NCBI RefSeq assembly: GCF_004135935.1
Contig: NZ_CP025086.1
Span: 930,001 to 994,000, forward strand
Reading direction: 5' to 3'
From: Methylovirgula ligni
GTDB taxonomy: Bacteria > Pseudomonadota > Alphaproteobacteria > Rhizobiales > Beijerinckiaceae
DNA length: 64,000 bases
In this document: piece by piece, positions 34,630 to 41,860 of the stretch
How positions within the stretch are numbered: position 1 is the stretch's first letter
Layout: every line of letters starts with the position of its first letter
Program-made: the position numbers and the translations under genes
Notes under the pieces: model-generated
Seen by the model: the letters and a program-made list of their open reading frames with translations, nothing else
What the model was told of the DNA's origin: nothing
The model's database searches: none

Positions 34630-35523
34630 TTAGGCGGCTGCAAGCCGCAAAAGCGGCTCAGGACGCAGGTCGTGAAAGCAAAGCCGGTCCTCAAGCCCTA
34701 GCGCATCATAAGCGCCAAGGGCGGCTTCGAGCGGCTTGTCGGTGACGCCAGCAGGGGCGCTGAATAACAGATTAAAAATCTCACCGTGACGTGAGCGATC
34801 AAAAGCGGCTAGCAGGTCGCCCGGCCCCGTATCAACGTCGGCTAAAGCGCGATCTATGGCCTTGAGGATCGGACTGTACTTAATGCCACAGTGATATCGC
34901 AATTCATGAATCTCGGCTATGCTCTCGCTTTGGAGTACGTCTCGAATCTGTCGCAGAGCTTCTGGTGTCGTTGAAGACAACAGAAGCATCGCAAGTCTGG
35001 CAGCGAGTTCATCCGCTTGCATATCACGCTGTCGTTCCACACTGTCGCGTTCCTCACGAGAAGCTAGCTCCGCCCCCCGCTCGGCTTTCTTTCTGAGCTT
35101 CGCACTCTGTCCGTTACTAACGGACGCCAGTGCGGTTCTGCTTCGGTCCGCGTGAGCGGCGACACGTTGCGCGGTCTTCGCCCGGATGCCCTCAAGCGTC
35201 TTTCGGCCATCCGCAATCGCAATCATGTCATAGGCGCGCGAACGGCCTATGGCGTGCTGTTTCAGGAATGCCTCGAATGTCGAAGCGCCGTCACCGTCTG
35301 GTCCGCCGGCCGCAATGCGCTTCTTGACTTCAATCAGTTGAAGACCCGCTGCTTTATAATGGTCTTCCGCCTTACCTAATGCCTTCTCGGCGAGGTCGAG
35401 GCGCGACCGTATCTCCGTCCCGAGCGGCTCCAACGTTGCGAGCAGGGCGCCAGTCTCGTCGTGCTGGTCGCGGATCTTAAGCGCGCGTGATTGCGATAGA
35501 GTCGCGCGGCCGAGGACGGTCAC
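34630..35523 (-). CDS. DUF3102-like coiled-coil DNA-associated protein
   Basis: A 297-residue protein. The N-terminal part (about 20-130) resembles DUF3102-like proteins from mobile elements: A-E-D-H-Y-K-A-A-G and F-E-A-F-L-K-Q-H-A-I-G-R-S-R-A-Y-D. A charged coiled-coil (about 140-190) and a helical C-terminal region follow. It starts at a GTG overlapping the AlpA-like stop by four bases. It probably takes part in replication or its control. Function unproven. Confidence 0.6.
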   Translation of the reverse strand: MTVLGRATLSQSRALKIRDQHDETGALLATLEPLGTEIRSRLDLAEKALGKAEDHYKAAGLQLIEVKKRIAAGGPDGDGASTFEAFLKQHAIGRSRAYDMIAIADGRKTLEGIRAKTAQRVAAHADRSRTALASVSNGQSAKLRKKAERGAELASREERDSVERQRDMQADELAARLAMLLLSSTTPEALRQIRDVLQSESIAEIHELRYHCGIKYSPILKAIDRALADVDTGPGDLLAAFDRSRHGEIFNLLFSAPAGVTDKPLEAALGAYDALGLEDRLCFHDLRPEPLLRLAAA

Positions 35524-35738
35524 GCCGCCACCTTGCCGGCAGCTTCTTGCTGCTTGACCCATGCAAGCAGCGTGCTCTTGCGCGCGCATACGATGTCGCC
35601 CATGCGGAAGACGGGCAGGGCGCCCTTCGAAGCCAGGTGGTAGATGACGCGCCGCTCAAATCCCATGTGCTCGGCGATAGCCGCAGCGCCTCTCAAAATG
35701 TCCTCGGCAAGTGGCACGTCATCGTTGGCGGGTTGCAT
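35520..35738 (-). CDS. AlpA/excisionase-like small DNA-binding protein
   Basis: A 72-residue protein with a helix-turn-helix of the DNA-binding/excisionase type: G-A-A-A-I-A-E-H-M-G-F-E-R-R-V-I-Y-H-L, then a wing with P-V-F-R-M-G and W-V-K-Q-Q-E. It is the first gene of the long leftward operon, divergent from the integrase; the region between has a palindromic site. A directionality or activator role is likely. Confidence 0.7.
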   Translation of the reverse strand: MQPANDDVPLAEDILRGAAAIAEHMGFERRVIYHLASKGALPVFRMGDIVCARKSTLLAWVKQQEAAGKVAA

Positions 35739-35773
35739 CGGTCCCCCTCAGAAAATAGCGCTTGACAGGTTTT

Positions 35774-35791
35774 GAGATTCGTGCGAATCTC
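35774..35791. promoter_or_regulatory. 18-bp palindrome between integrase and AlpA-like gene
   Basis: GAGATTCG-TG-CGAATCTC, perfect 8-bp arms. It lies 36 bases upstream of the AlpA-like start and 133 bases upstream of the integrase start, in an A/T-rich leader that also contains TATACT at 35816-35821. A likely operator for an element-encoded regulator; the binder is unknown. Confidence 0.6.
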
Positions 35792-35895
35792 GGTTCAATG
35801 GGCTGATTTGCATTTTATACTATATTTATTCCCCAAAAGCAAATTAATTCACATTTATTTCGTCTGTTGCGGACCTACGGTTTTTGTTGCAACAT

Positions 35896-35923
35896 AATCC
35901 CGCTCTAATCAGGCGGGATTTTT
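35896..35923 (+). promoter_or_regulatory. Hairpin covering the integrase ribosome binding site
   Basis: AATCCCGC / GCGGGATT (35896-35903 and 35913-35920), loop 9 bases, followed by T5 and then the ATG at 35924. The 3' arm contains the integrase's GGCGGGA ribosome binding site, so folding would hide it. The same shape plus T-run could end transcription. Either way integrase expression would be limited. Confidence 0.55.
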
Positions 35924-37177
35924 ATGGCCATCAGAAAGCGGACGTGGGCAACGGCGAAAGGCGCGAAAGAAGCCTGGATTTCCGATTACGTCGACCAAAG
36001 CGGCCGTCGACATATCAAAACCTTTGAACGCAAAAAAGATGCGGAAGCCTTCCTCGCAAGGGCAAGCGTCGAAATAGCCGAAGGTACCCATACCGCGGCC
36101 AGCAGCAGCGTATCGATCTCAGAGGCCGCCGACCTTTGGCTGGAGTCCTGCCGCCAAGCTGGCCTTGAGGCCGCGACGATCGCCGCGTATGAGCAGCATT
36201 GCCGCCTTCACATAAAGCCTTACATTGGGCGCGCGAAACTCTCGGGCTTAACCGCACCGGCAATTCGCGAACTTGAGGACCGCCTTCGCCGCGGTGATCC
36301 AGCACCCGGCGAAGAAAAAGGCCACCCTCGCTCGGCCGTGATGGTCAGGCGGACAATAACCAATCTCGGCGCGCTTATCTCAGATGCCCAGGAACGTGGT
36401 TTGGTCGCGCGTAATGTCGTGCGCGACGTTCGGAAACTGCGGCGGCGCGGCGCAGAGAAACGCCACACCGAGCGCCACAGGGGCAAGTTGAAGATTGGCA
36501 CCGACATTCCATCGCTCAACGAGATTAGGGCGTTTCTAGCGGCCCTCACGGGCACCTATAGGCCGATCCTTATGACAGCCGTTTTCACGGGCCTGCGGGC
36601 CTCGGAACTGCGCGGCTTACGCTGGTGTGACGTCGATTTGAAACGCGGCGAGATCCACGTCCGGCAGCGGGTGGACTTCAAGAATTCCGCCGGGCCGCCA
36701 AAATCCGCTGCGGGCGAGCGCACGGTGCCTATTCCGCCAGAACTTGCCAATGCGCTGCGTGAGCATAAGGCAACCCTTCCGCCCGCCAGGCGCGCCGACC
36801 ACGCCATCGTCTTCGCAACCGGAACGGGCGCCGCAGAATATCATGGCAACATTGTAAAGCGCGGCCTGATCCCAGCTTGGATCGCGGCCGGCGTTACGGT
36901 GCCCGTGCTGGATGAAAAAGGGAAGTCGGCGAAGGACGAAAACGGCAAGCCAATCGTCACTGCGAAATATTCCGGCTTGCATAGCCTGCGACACTTTTTT
37001 GCGTCCTGGTGCATCAATCGCAAGGTTGACGGCGGCCTCGAATTGCCGGCCAAGATCGTTCAAGAGCGCCTCGGCCACTCGACCATTGCGATGACGCTCG
37101 ACACGTACTCGCACTTGTTCCCGCGCGTCGACGACCACGCAGAATTCGCGGCGGCTTCGGCGGCGCTTTTCAATTGA
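35924..37177 (+). CDS. int: Tyrosine-type site-specific integrase
   Basis: A 417-residue integrase. An N-terminal arm-binding region (1 to about 60) precedes a SAM-like core-binding domain (about 63-160) and the catalytic domain. Active residues: R225 (G-L-R-A-S-E), probable K260, H353-x-x-R356-H, H385 and the nucleophile Y395 (T-L-D-T-Y). It catalyses recombination between the tRNA-Arg site and the element's core. It lies 92 bases from the right repeat, next to two ACGCGACA arm sites. Confidence 0.95.
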   Translation: MAIRKRTWATAKGAKEAWISDYVDQSGRRHIKTFERKKDAEAFLARASVEIAEGTHTAASSSVSISEAADLWLESCRQAGLEAATIAAYEQHCRLHIKPYIGRAKLSGLTAPAIRELEDRLRRGDPAPGEEKGHPRSAVMVRRTITNLGALISDAQERGLVARNVVRDVRKLRRRGAEKRHTERHRGKLKIGTDIPSLNEIRAFLAALTGTYRPILMTAVFTGLRASELRGLRWCDVDLKRGEIHVRQRVDFKNSAGPPKSAAGERTVPIPPELANALREHKATLPPARRADHAIVFATGTGAAEYHGNIVKRGLIPAWIAAGVTVPVLDEKGKSAKDENGKPIVTAKYSGLHSLRHFFASWCINRKVDGGLELPAKIVQERLGHSTIAMTLDTYSHLFPRVDDHAEFAAASAALFN

Positions 37178-37202
37178 TTCCGCGTGTTACCTCCGGTTAC
37201 GA

Positions 37203-37220
37203 ACGCGACAAAACGCGACA
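37203..37220 (+). promoter_or_regulatory. Right integrase arm-type sites (two ACGCGACA)
   Basis: ACGCGACA at 37203-37210 and 37213-37220, ten bases apart, 50 bases left of the right 55-bp repeat. It is the same octamer as on the left side in the same orientation. Predicted integrase arm sites. Confidence 0.6.
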
Positions 37221-37269
37221 TAAAACGATAGAAACTCCTTTAGAATCAACGAAAATAAGCGAGAATCTA

Positions 37270-37324
37270 CGGTTTCCTAAACCGCAGGTCAGGGGTTCGA
37301 CTCCCTTCCGGGACGCCAATGCTT
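37270..37324 (+). repeat. attR: right 55-bp direct repeat
   Basis: Identical to 17782-17836. It holds the 3' half of tRNA-Arg(CCT), displaced by integration, and is followed by what looks like the tRNA's original terminator. Confidence 0.97.
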
Positions 37325-37342
37325 CGGCAGGCCGAAGCTTTT
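37321..37342 (+). terminator. Displaced terminator of tRNA-Arg
   Basis: GCTTCGGC-AG-GCCGAAGC followed by TTTT. In an empty chromosome it would directly follow the tRNA CCA end; integration has separated the tRNA from it by 19.5 kb. It overlaps the 3' end of the next minus-strand gene, which it may also serve. Confidence 0.75.
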
Positions 37343-38015
37343 ATTCGCCGGCCGTGACGCGATACTTCGAGAACTCGAAGCTGACGCCGGGCTTGGCGAC
37401 ATTGCTATCCGTCTGCACATAGGCGCCGAATTGCAGCGGGCCGTCGGGCACTTGCACGCGGATCTTCTGCAGATCGGTCCCATTGACCGAGACCGAGAGC
37501 AGCGAGCCCTTGACGACCGCCCGCAAGACCACGGGTGAGCCCAGCTTGAGGCCGAGGGCGGCGCTGTTGAGGGTGCCGTTGATCTGCGTCCAGTTGCCGG
37601 AGACCTTCCGATAAAGCTGGACACCCCCCGAACTGTCGACCTGAAGGACGATAAAGGTCTTTGCGTCCTTGGCGAGGAAGACGAGGCCGATATAGGCGAG
37701 GTTTTTTGGGGCCGGCGAAGCGGGGAGCGTGCCCTCGAGGCAATAGTCGCCATCCGTCGCGTTGAACGTGTTGTTCAGATAGACCCACGAGCTGTTGGGC
37801 GTATAGAGCTTCAGGGTCAGGCCGGTCTTGCCGAGCGAGGCATCCGGATCGGTCGGCCAGCCGCCGGTATTATCGGTGAAGGTGTCGGCGAAAATCTCCT
37901 TGCCTTTTTGCAAGCTCGCGCAATCGGCATAGGCCGCCGTCGACAAAACCAGAAACGCCGCGACAGCTTGAAAGACACGCGCCATCCGCATTCCGTTGGA
38001 AACGAATTTCAACAT
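37341..38015 (-). CDS. Secreted protein of the concanavalin-like/laminin-G fold type
   Basis: A 224-residue protein with a signal peptide (ending A-Y-A-D-C, about residue 31). A beta-rich domain follows with G-G-W-P-T-D-P, W-V-Y-L-N-N-T and a final F-E-F-S-K-Y-R-V. The layout resembles family 16-like or DUF1080-like lectin sandwiches, without visible catalytic residues. It is the first chromosomal gene right of the element and faces it. Confidence 0.6.
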   Translation of the reverse strand: MLKFVSNGMRMARVFQAVAAFLVLSTAAYADCASLQKGKEIFADTFTDNTGGWPTDPDASLGKTGLTLKLYTPNSSWVYLNNTFNATDGDYCLEGTLPASPAPKNLAYIGLVFLAKDAKTFIVLQVDSSGGVQLYRKVSGNWTQINGTLNSAALGLKLGSPVVLRAVVKGSLLSVSVNGTDLQKIRVQVPDGPLQFGAYVQTDSNVAKPGVSFEFSKYRVTAGE

Positions 38016-38176
38016 GAATATCTCCTACACGCCAAGGCACTTTCGAGACTGCCGATGCAGCCAGACAATGTCCGGACCAAAGCTTAGTAGAGCTTTTGCG
38101 ACAGCACCAGCAGCATGGCGCGATCGCATTCGCGCATGACATTTTCATAAATCCGGGGCGGTTGTCTTCGCCCCGA

Positions 38177-38608
38177 TCAGGCGCCGCGGAGAAGGCTGTC
38201 GCGGGTGCGAGGGTCGCCGCGCCCGGAAAAATATTTTTGCAGCGCCGCTTCGAAAAGCGCCGGATCGTCCGCCACCGCGCCAAAGAGAGTCACGGACGAG
38301 CGGAATTTGAGATCATCCGGGCTACCGAAAATCTCGTGCGCCGAATGGCCGTCGGTCCGGAGCACCAGATCGGTGCATTCGCGAAGCCGCGGGCCGAGTA
38401 GCGGGTGCGCGAGATAGGCGCGTGCCTCCGCGGTGGAACCGATCGCATAAAACTGCGCAGCCGCACTATGACCAAGCCCGGCGATCTGCGGGAAGACGAA
38501 CCACATCCAATGTGTCGCCTTGCGTCCGGCGCGCAGTTCCGCGCAGATCTCCCCATAGAGAGACGCCTGTGCATCGACAAAACGCTGGAGGTTGAAGGGA
38601 TCGGACAT
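38177..38608 (-). CDS. DUF1810 family protein
   Basis: A 143-residue protein starting D-P-F-N-L-Q-R-F-V-D-A-Q, then W-M-W-F-V-F-P-Q-I-A-G-L-G. Those signatures define DUF1810, small proteins predicted to bind calpastatin-like ligands; their function is unknown. It starts eight bases after the carbonic anhydrase stop, and the two are one operon. Confidence 0.87.
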   Translation of the reverse strand: MSDPFNLQRFVDAQASLYGEICAELRAGRKATHWMWFVFPQIAGLGHSAAAQFYAIGSTAEARAYLAHPLLGPRLRECTDLVLRTDGHSAHEIFGSPDDLKFRSSVTLFGAVADDPALFEAALQKYFSGRGDPRTRDSLLRGA

Positions 38609-38615
38609 TCGGCCT

Positions 38616-39326
38616 TCAGAACCGCGGCGTCGTAAAGGCCGCCGCATGCGCCCTTTCCGCCAGCGGCAGAAACGTCCCCGAAGCCGCGTCGAGCCCAAAC
38701 AGCCGCCCGTCGGAGACGCCGAAATAGGCGCCGTGCAAGGCAAGTTCCCCCGCCGCCTCGGCCCCGCGCACATCCGGAAAGGTGCGCAGATTGGCGAGAG
38801 ATTCGATGATCGCGGCACGCCCGAGTTCTTCGGCATAGGGGGCGATCGGCCCTTGGCGCGGGCCGATCTTGTCAGCGGCCGCGCCAAGCAGCGAAATCCA
38901 TTGGCCGATGAAATCGCCCGGCGCGAGTTTGACGTCCTCGCCAGTGTGGGTCTCGACATAGGCGCGCACGCCGCCGCACATCGCGTGACCCATCACGACG
39001 ATATGGGCGACCTTCAAGATCTTCACCGCATATTCGAGCGCCGCCGACGTGCCATGGCGCTCGCCGTCCGGCGCGTAGGGCGGAATCAGATTGGCAATAT
39101 TGCGCACGACGAAGATTTCGCCTGGGTCGGCGTCGAAGATCACCTCCGGCGAAACCCGCGAATCGCAGCAGCCGATGAGCAGAACCTTCGGGTTCTGGCC
39201 GTGGTCGGCGAGTTCGCGATAGCGATCCTGCTCGCGGCGAAAGCGGCCACGCAGGAAGACCTCGTAGCCGTCGATCAACCGAGCCGGCAGAAGGTCGCCC
39301 TCGTTTCTGGCGCTTATCTCATCCAT
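38616..39326 (-). CDS. Beta-class carbonic anhydrase
   Basis: Interconverts CO2 and bicarbonate. The 236-residue product has the zinc ligands C53 (C-C-D-S-R, with D55 and R57 as the dyad), H114 and C117 (H-A-M-C-G-G). It is divergent from mtkA-mtkB-mclA. Bicarbonate is the substrate of PEP carboxylase in the serine cycle, so the placement fits a supporting role, which is inference. Confidence 0.95.
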   Translation of the reverse strand: MDEISARNEGDLLPARLIDGYEVFLRGRFRREQDRYRELADHGQNPKVLLIGCCDSRVSPEVIFDADPGEIFVVRNIANLIPPYAPDGERHGTSAALEYAVKILKVAHIVVMGHAMCGGVRAYVETHTGEDVKLAPGDFIGQWISLLGAAADKIGPRQGPIAPYAEELGRAAIIESLANLRTFPDVRGAEAAGELALHGAYFGVSDGRLFGLDAASGTFLPLAERAHAAAFTTPRF

Positions 39327-39670
39327 TGCGTTCTCCCGGCCCGTGGTTTGACGGTTTTATTGCAGCTTCTGCGAAATTGTCGCGCCGCGCGGCAAGCTGA
39401 GCTTTATACGGCACTGCAAAAAAGTTGCGGCACGTTAGCGCAGTTTCCGTCGGGTTTGCAGCGTGACGCGAAACCGCAGCGGCGCTGATTTGTCATGTGA
39501 TCCGTGCAGAAAACGGGCGGAACCGCAAGCTCGCAAAACGATACCGCAACGCGAAAAAAGCGCCCTGCGACAATAGCTTCGCGCCATGGCGGCGCTTTGC
39601 TATCTGGCGAAGCTCGACAAACTCGGCTAACCAGCTTTTCAGATGGCGCCCGCGAAGGAGTTTGTCGGCA
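39327..39670. other. 344-base divergent promoter region, carbonic anhydrase / mtkA
   Basis: No gene. It must contain the promoters of two divergent operons. Several A-rich runs (near 39417, 39554) and GTTGCGGC-like motifs are visible but no site could be assigned with confidence. Serine-cycle genes are often controlled by LysR-type regulators binding T-N11-A sites; I could not fix one here. Confidence 0.4.
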
Positions 39671-40861
39671 ATGGATATCCATGAGTATCAGGCCAAGCAA
39701 TTGTTGGCGCAGTTTGGCGTCGCCGTTGCGCCCGGCGCGGTTGCGTTCACGCCCGAGCAGGCCGTCTATGTCGCAACCGAACTTGGCGGTTCGCGCTGGG
39801 CGGTGAAGGCGCAGATTCATTCCGGCGCGCGCGGCAAGGCCGGCGGCATCAAGCTGTGCTCGCATTATAAAGAGGTACGCCAGGCAGCGCAGGATCTCAT
39901 CGGCAAGCGGCTCGTTACCACGCAGAACGCGCCCGACGGCCAGCCGATACAGCGCGTCTATATCGAAGTCGCCACGCCCTACGAGAAGGAATTCTACCTC
40001 GGCTTCGTGCTCGACCGCAAAGCCGAGCGTGTCCGCGTCATCGCCTCCAAGCACGGCGGCATGGAGATCGAGGAGATCGTCAAAACCGATCCCAACGCGG
40101 TGATCCAGACCGTCGTCGAGCCCGCGGTCGGCCTCCAGGCCTTCCAGGCGCGCGAAATCGCCTTCCAGCTCGGTCTCAATATCAAGCAGGTCGCGCGCGC
40201 GACGACGACGATCCTCGGCGCCTATCGCGCCTTCCGCGATTGCGATGCGCTGATGCTCGAAATCAACCCGCTGGTGCTGACAGCGGATGACAATATCCTC
40301 GCCCTCGACGCGAAAATGTCGTTCGACGACAACGCCCTGTTCCGCCGTCCCAATATCGCGGCCATGCACGATGCCTCGCAGCAGGACCCGCGCGAGGCCC
40401 AGGCCGCCGAGCATAACCTCAACTATATCGGCCTCGACGGCGAGATTGGCTGCATCGTCAACGGTGCCGGCCTCGCCATGGCGACGATGGACATGATCAA
40501 GCACGCCGGCGGCAGCCCGGCGAACTTCCTCGATGTCGGCGGCGGCGCCTCGCCCGAGCGTGTCGCGACCGCCTTCCGCCTCGTCCTCTCCGACGAGAAC
40601 GTGAAAAGCGTGCTGGTCAATATTTTCGCCGGCATCAATCGCTGCGACTGGGTCGCCGAAGGCGTCGTCCAGGCCGTGAAGGAAACCGAGATCAAGGTGC
40701 CGCTCGTCGTCCGCCTCGCCGGCACCAATGTCGAGGCCGGCCGCAAGATCATCCGGGAGAGCGGAATTCCGATCATCAGCGCGGAAACCCTGGGTGAAGC
40801 GGCGGCCAAGGCCGTCGCCGCCTGCCGCGACCACAAAGCCTCTCTCGCCGCTGCACAATAA
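39671..40861 (+). CDS. mtkA: Malate-CoA ligase (malate thiokinase), beta subunit
   Basis: Forms malyl-CoA from malate, CoA and ATP, in the serine cycle of C1 assimilation. The 396-residue protein is a SucC homologue starting [11 protein letters not shown], with an ATP-grasp domain and a nucleotide loop. It has the L-D-V-G-G-G-A motif near 290 and the N-I-F-A-G-I-N loop. Context distinguishes it from succinyl-CoA synthetase: mclA follows mtkB. AAGGAG lies ten bases before the ATG; the open frame upstream to 39497 is not conserved. Confidence 0.92.
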   Translation: MDIHEYQAKQLLAQFGVAVAPGAVAFTPEQAVYVATELGGSRWAVKAQIHSGARGKAGGIKLCSHYKEVRQAAQDLIGKRLVTTQNAPDGQPIQRVYIEVATPYEKEFYLGFVLDRKAERVRVIASKHGGMEIEEIVKTDPNAVIQTVVEPAVGLQAFQAREIAFQLGLNIKQVARATTTILGAYRAFRDCDALMLEINPLVLTADDNILALDAKMSFDDNALFRRPNIAAMHDASQQDPREAQAAEHNLNYIGLDGEIGCIVNGAGLAMATMDMIKHAGGSPANFLDVGGGASPERVATAFRLVLSDENVKSVLVNIFAGINRCDWVAEGVVQAVKETEIKVPLVVRLAGTNVEAGRKIIRESGIPIISAETLGEAAAKAVAACRDHKASLAAAQ

Positions 40862-40871
40862 GGAACGCACC

Positions 40872-41783
40872 ATGAGCATTCTGATCGACGAGAAAACCCG
40901 CATCATCGTGCAAGGTCTGACCAGCGAAAAGGCGACCTTCCACGCCAAGGATATGATCTCCGCCGGCAGCAACATCGTCGGCGGCGTGGTGCCCGGCAAG
41001 GGCGGCCGCACCCATATCGGCCTTCCCGTCTTCAACACGGTGAAGGACGCGGTGCGCGAAGTCGGCGCCGAAGCCTCGATCACCTTCGTCGCGCCGTCCT
41101 TCGCCGCCGACGCGATCATGGAATGTGCCGATGCGGGCCTGAAGCTCGTCTGCTCGATCACCGATGGCATCCCGGCGCAGGATATGATGCGCATCAAGCG
41201 CTACCTGATGCGCTATCCGAAGGACAAGCGCACGATGCTGGTCGGCCCGAACTGCGCCGGCATCATCAGCCCCGGCAAGGCCATGCTCGGCATCATGCCA
41301 CCACATATCTACATGCGCGGCTCGGTCGGCGTCATCTCCCGCTCCGGCACGCTCGGTTATGAAGCAGCCGCGCAGATGAAGGCGCTCGGCATCGGCATCA
41401 CCACCAGCGTCGGCATCGGCGGCGATCCGATCAACGGCAGCTCCTTCCTCGACCACCTCACGCTCTTCAACAACGACGACGAGACGGAAGCCGTGCTGAT
41501 CATCGGCGAAATCGGCGGTCCGCAAGAAGCCGAAGCCGCGGCCTGGGTGAAGGACAATATGTCGAAGCCCGTCGTCGGCTTCGTTGCCGGTCTCACGGCG
41601 CCGAAGGGGCGCCGCATGGGCCATGCCGGCGCCATCATCTCCGCCGCGGGCGACAGCGCCGCCGAGAAGGCCGAGATCATGCGCGCCTTCGGCCTGACGG
41701 TTGCGCCGAGCCCGAGCGAATTCGGCGCCACGATGGCGCAGGTTCTGGCCAAGACCCAGGCTTCGCACCGCGTATCGGCCTGA
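40872..41783 (+). CDS. mtkB: Malate-CoA ligase (malate thiokinase), alpha subunit
   Basis: SucD-type partner of MtkA. The 303-residue product has the CoA-binding Rossmann part (V-G-G-V-V-P-G-K-G-G) and the phospho-histidine motif G-H-A-G-A-I near residue 255. It also contains V-G-P-N-C-A-G-I-I-S-P-G. It follows mtkA after ten bases with AGGAACG upstream. A stem-loop separates it from mclA. Confidence 0.93.
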   Translation: MSILIDEKTRIIVQGLTSEKATFHAKDMISAGSNIVGGVVPGKGGRTHIGLPVFNTVKDAVREVGAEASITFVAPSFAADAIMECADAGLKLVCSITDGIPAQDMMRIKRYLMRYPKDKRTMLVGPNCAGIISPGKAMLGIMPPHIYMRGSVGVISRSGTLGYEAAAQMKALGIGITTSVGIGGDPINGSSFLDHLTLFNNDDETEAVLIIGEIGGPQEAEAAAWVKDNMSKPVVGFVAGLTAPKGRRMGHAGAIISAAGDSAAEKAEIMRAFGLTVAPSPSEFGATMAQVLAKTQASHRVSA

Positions 41784-41798
41784 ACGCATTTCATTCGC

Positions 41799-41832
41799 AG
41801 AGAGCCGGATGGAATAGACCGTCCGGCTCTCT
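41799..41832 (+). terminator. Stem-loop between mtkB and mclA
   Basis: AGAGAGCCGGA / TCCGGCTCTCT, perfect 11-bp arms, 12-base loop, but no strong T-run after it. It may partially terminate, set mtkAB and mclA transcript levels apart, or stabilise the upstream transcript. Confidence 0.6.
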
Positions 41833-41860
41833 GCTTTAGTCAATTTAAAGGGGACGAGTC

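Larger units (their letters stand above)
17782..37324. mobile_element. 19.5-kb integrated element in tRNA-Arg(CCT), satellite- or prophage-like
   Basis: It is bounded by perfect 55-bp direct repeats at 17782-17836 and 37270-37324, with a tyrosine integrase 92 bases from the right repeat. Gene content: lysis-lysogeny-like XRE regulator, AlpA-type regulator, RepA-like ATPase with iterons, terminase-small-subunit-like protein, prohead protease, tape-measure/lysozyme protein and many small cargo genes. No large terminase, portal, major capsid, baseplate or holin gene was recognised, although nearly every base is accounted for. This composition fits a phage satellite (PICI-like) or a decayed prophage; the sequence alone does not decide. 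Confidence 0.93.

Noticed and set aside
35762-35790. TTGACA followed 17 bases later by GAATCT as an integrase promoter
   Set aside because: The -10 box agrees with TATAAT at only two positions; only the palindrome was kept.
17782-37324. CRISPR array or cas genes in the element
   Set aside because: No regularly spaced repeat with unique spacers and no Cas-like protein; the only short array is the iteron-like one.
39404-41197. 597-codon minus-strand frame over mtkA/mtkB
   Set aside because: Antisense shadow; composition-driven open frame.
39671-41783. Succinyl-CoA synthetase (sucCD) assignment
   Set aside because: Homologous, but mclA directly downstream and the absence of other TCA genes favour malate thiokinase.
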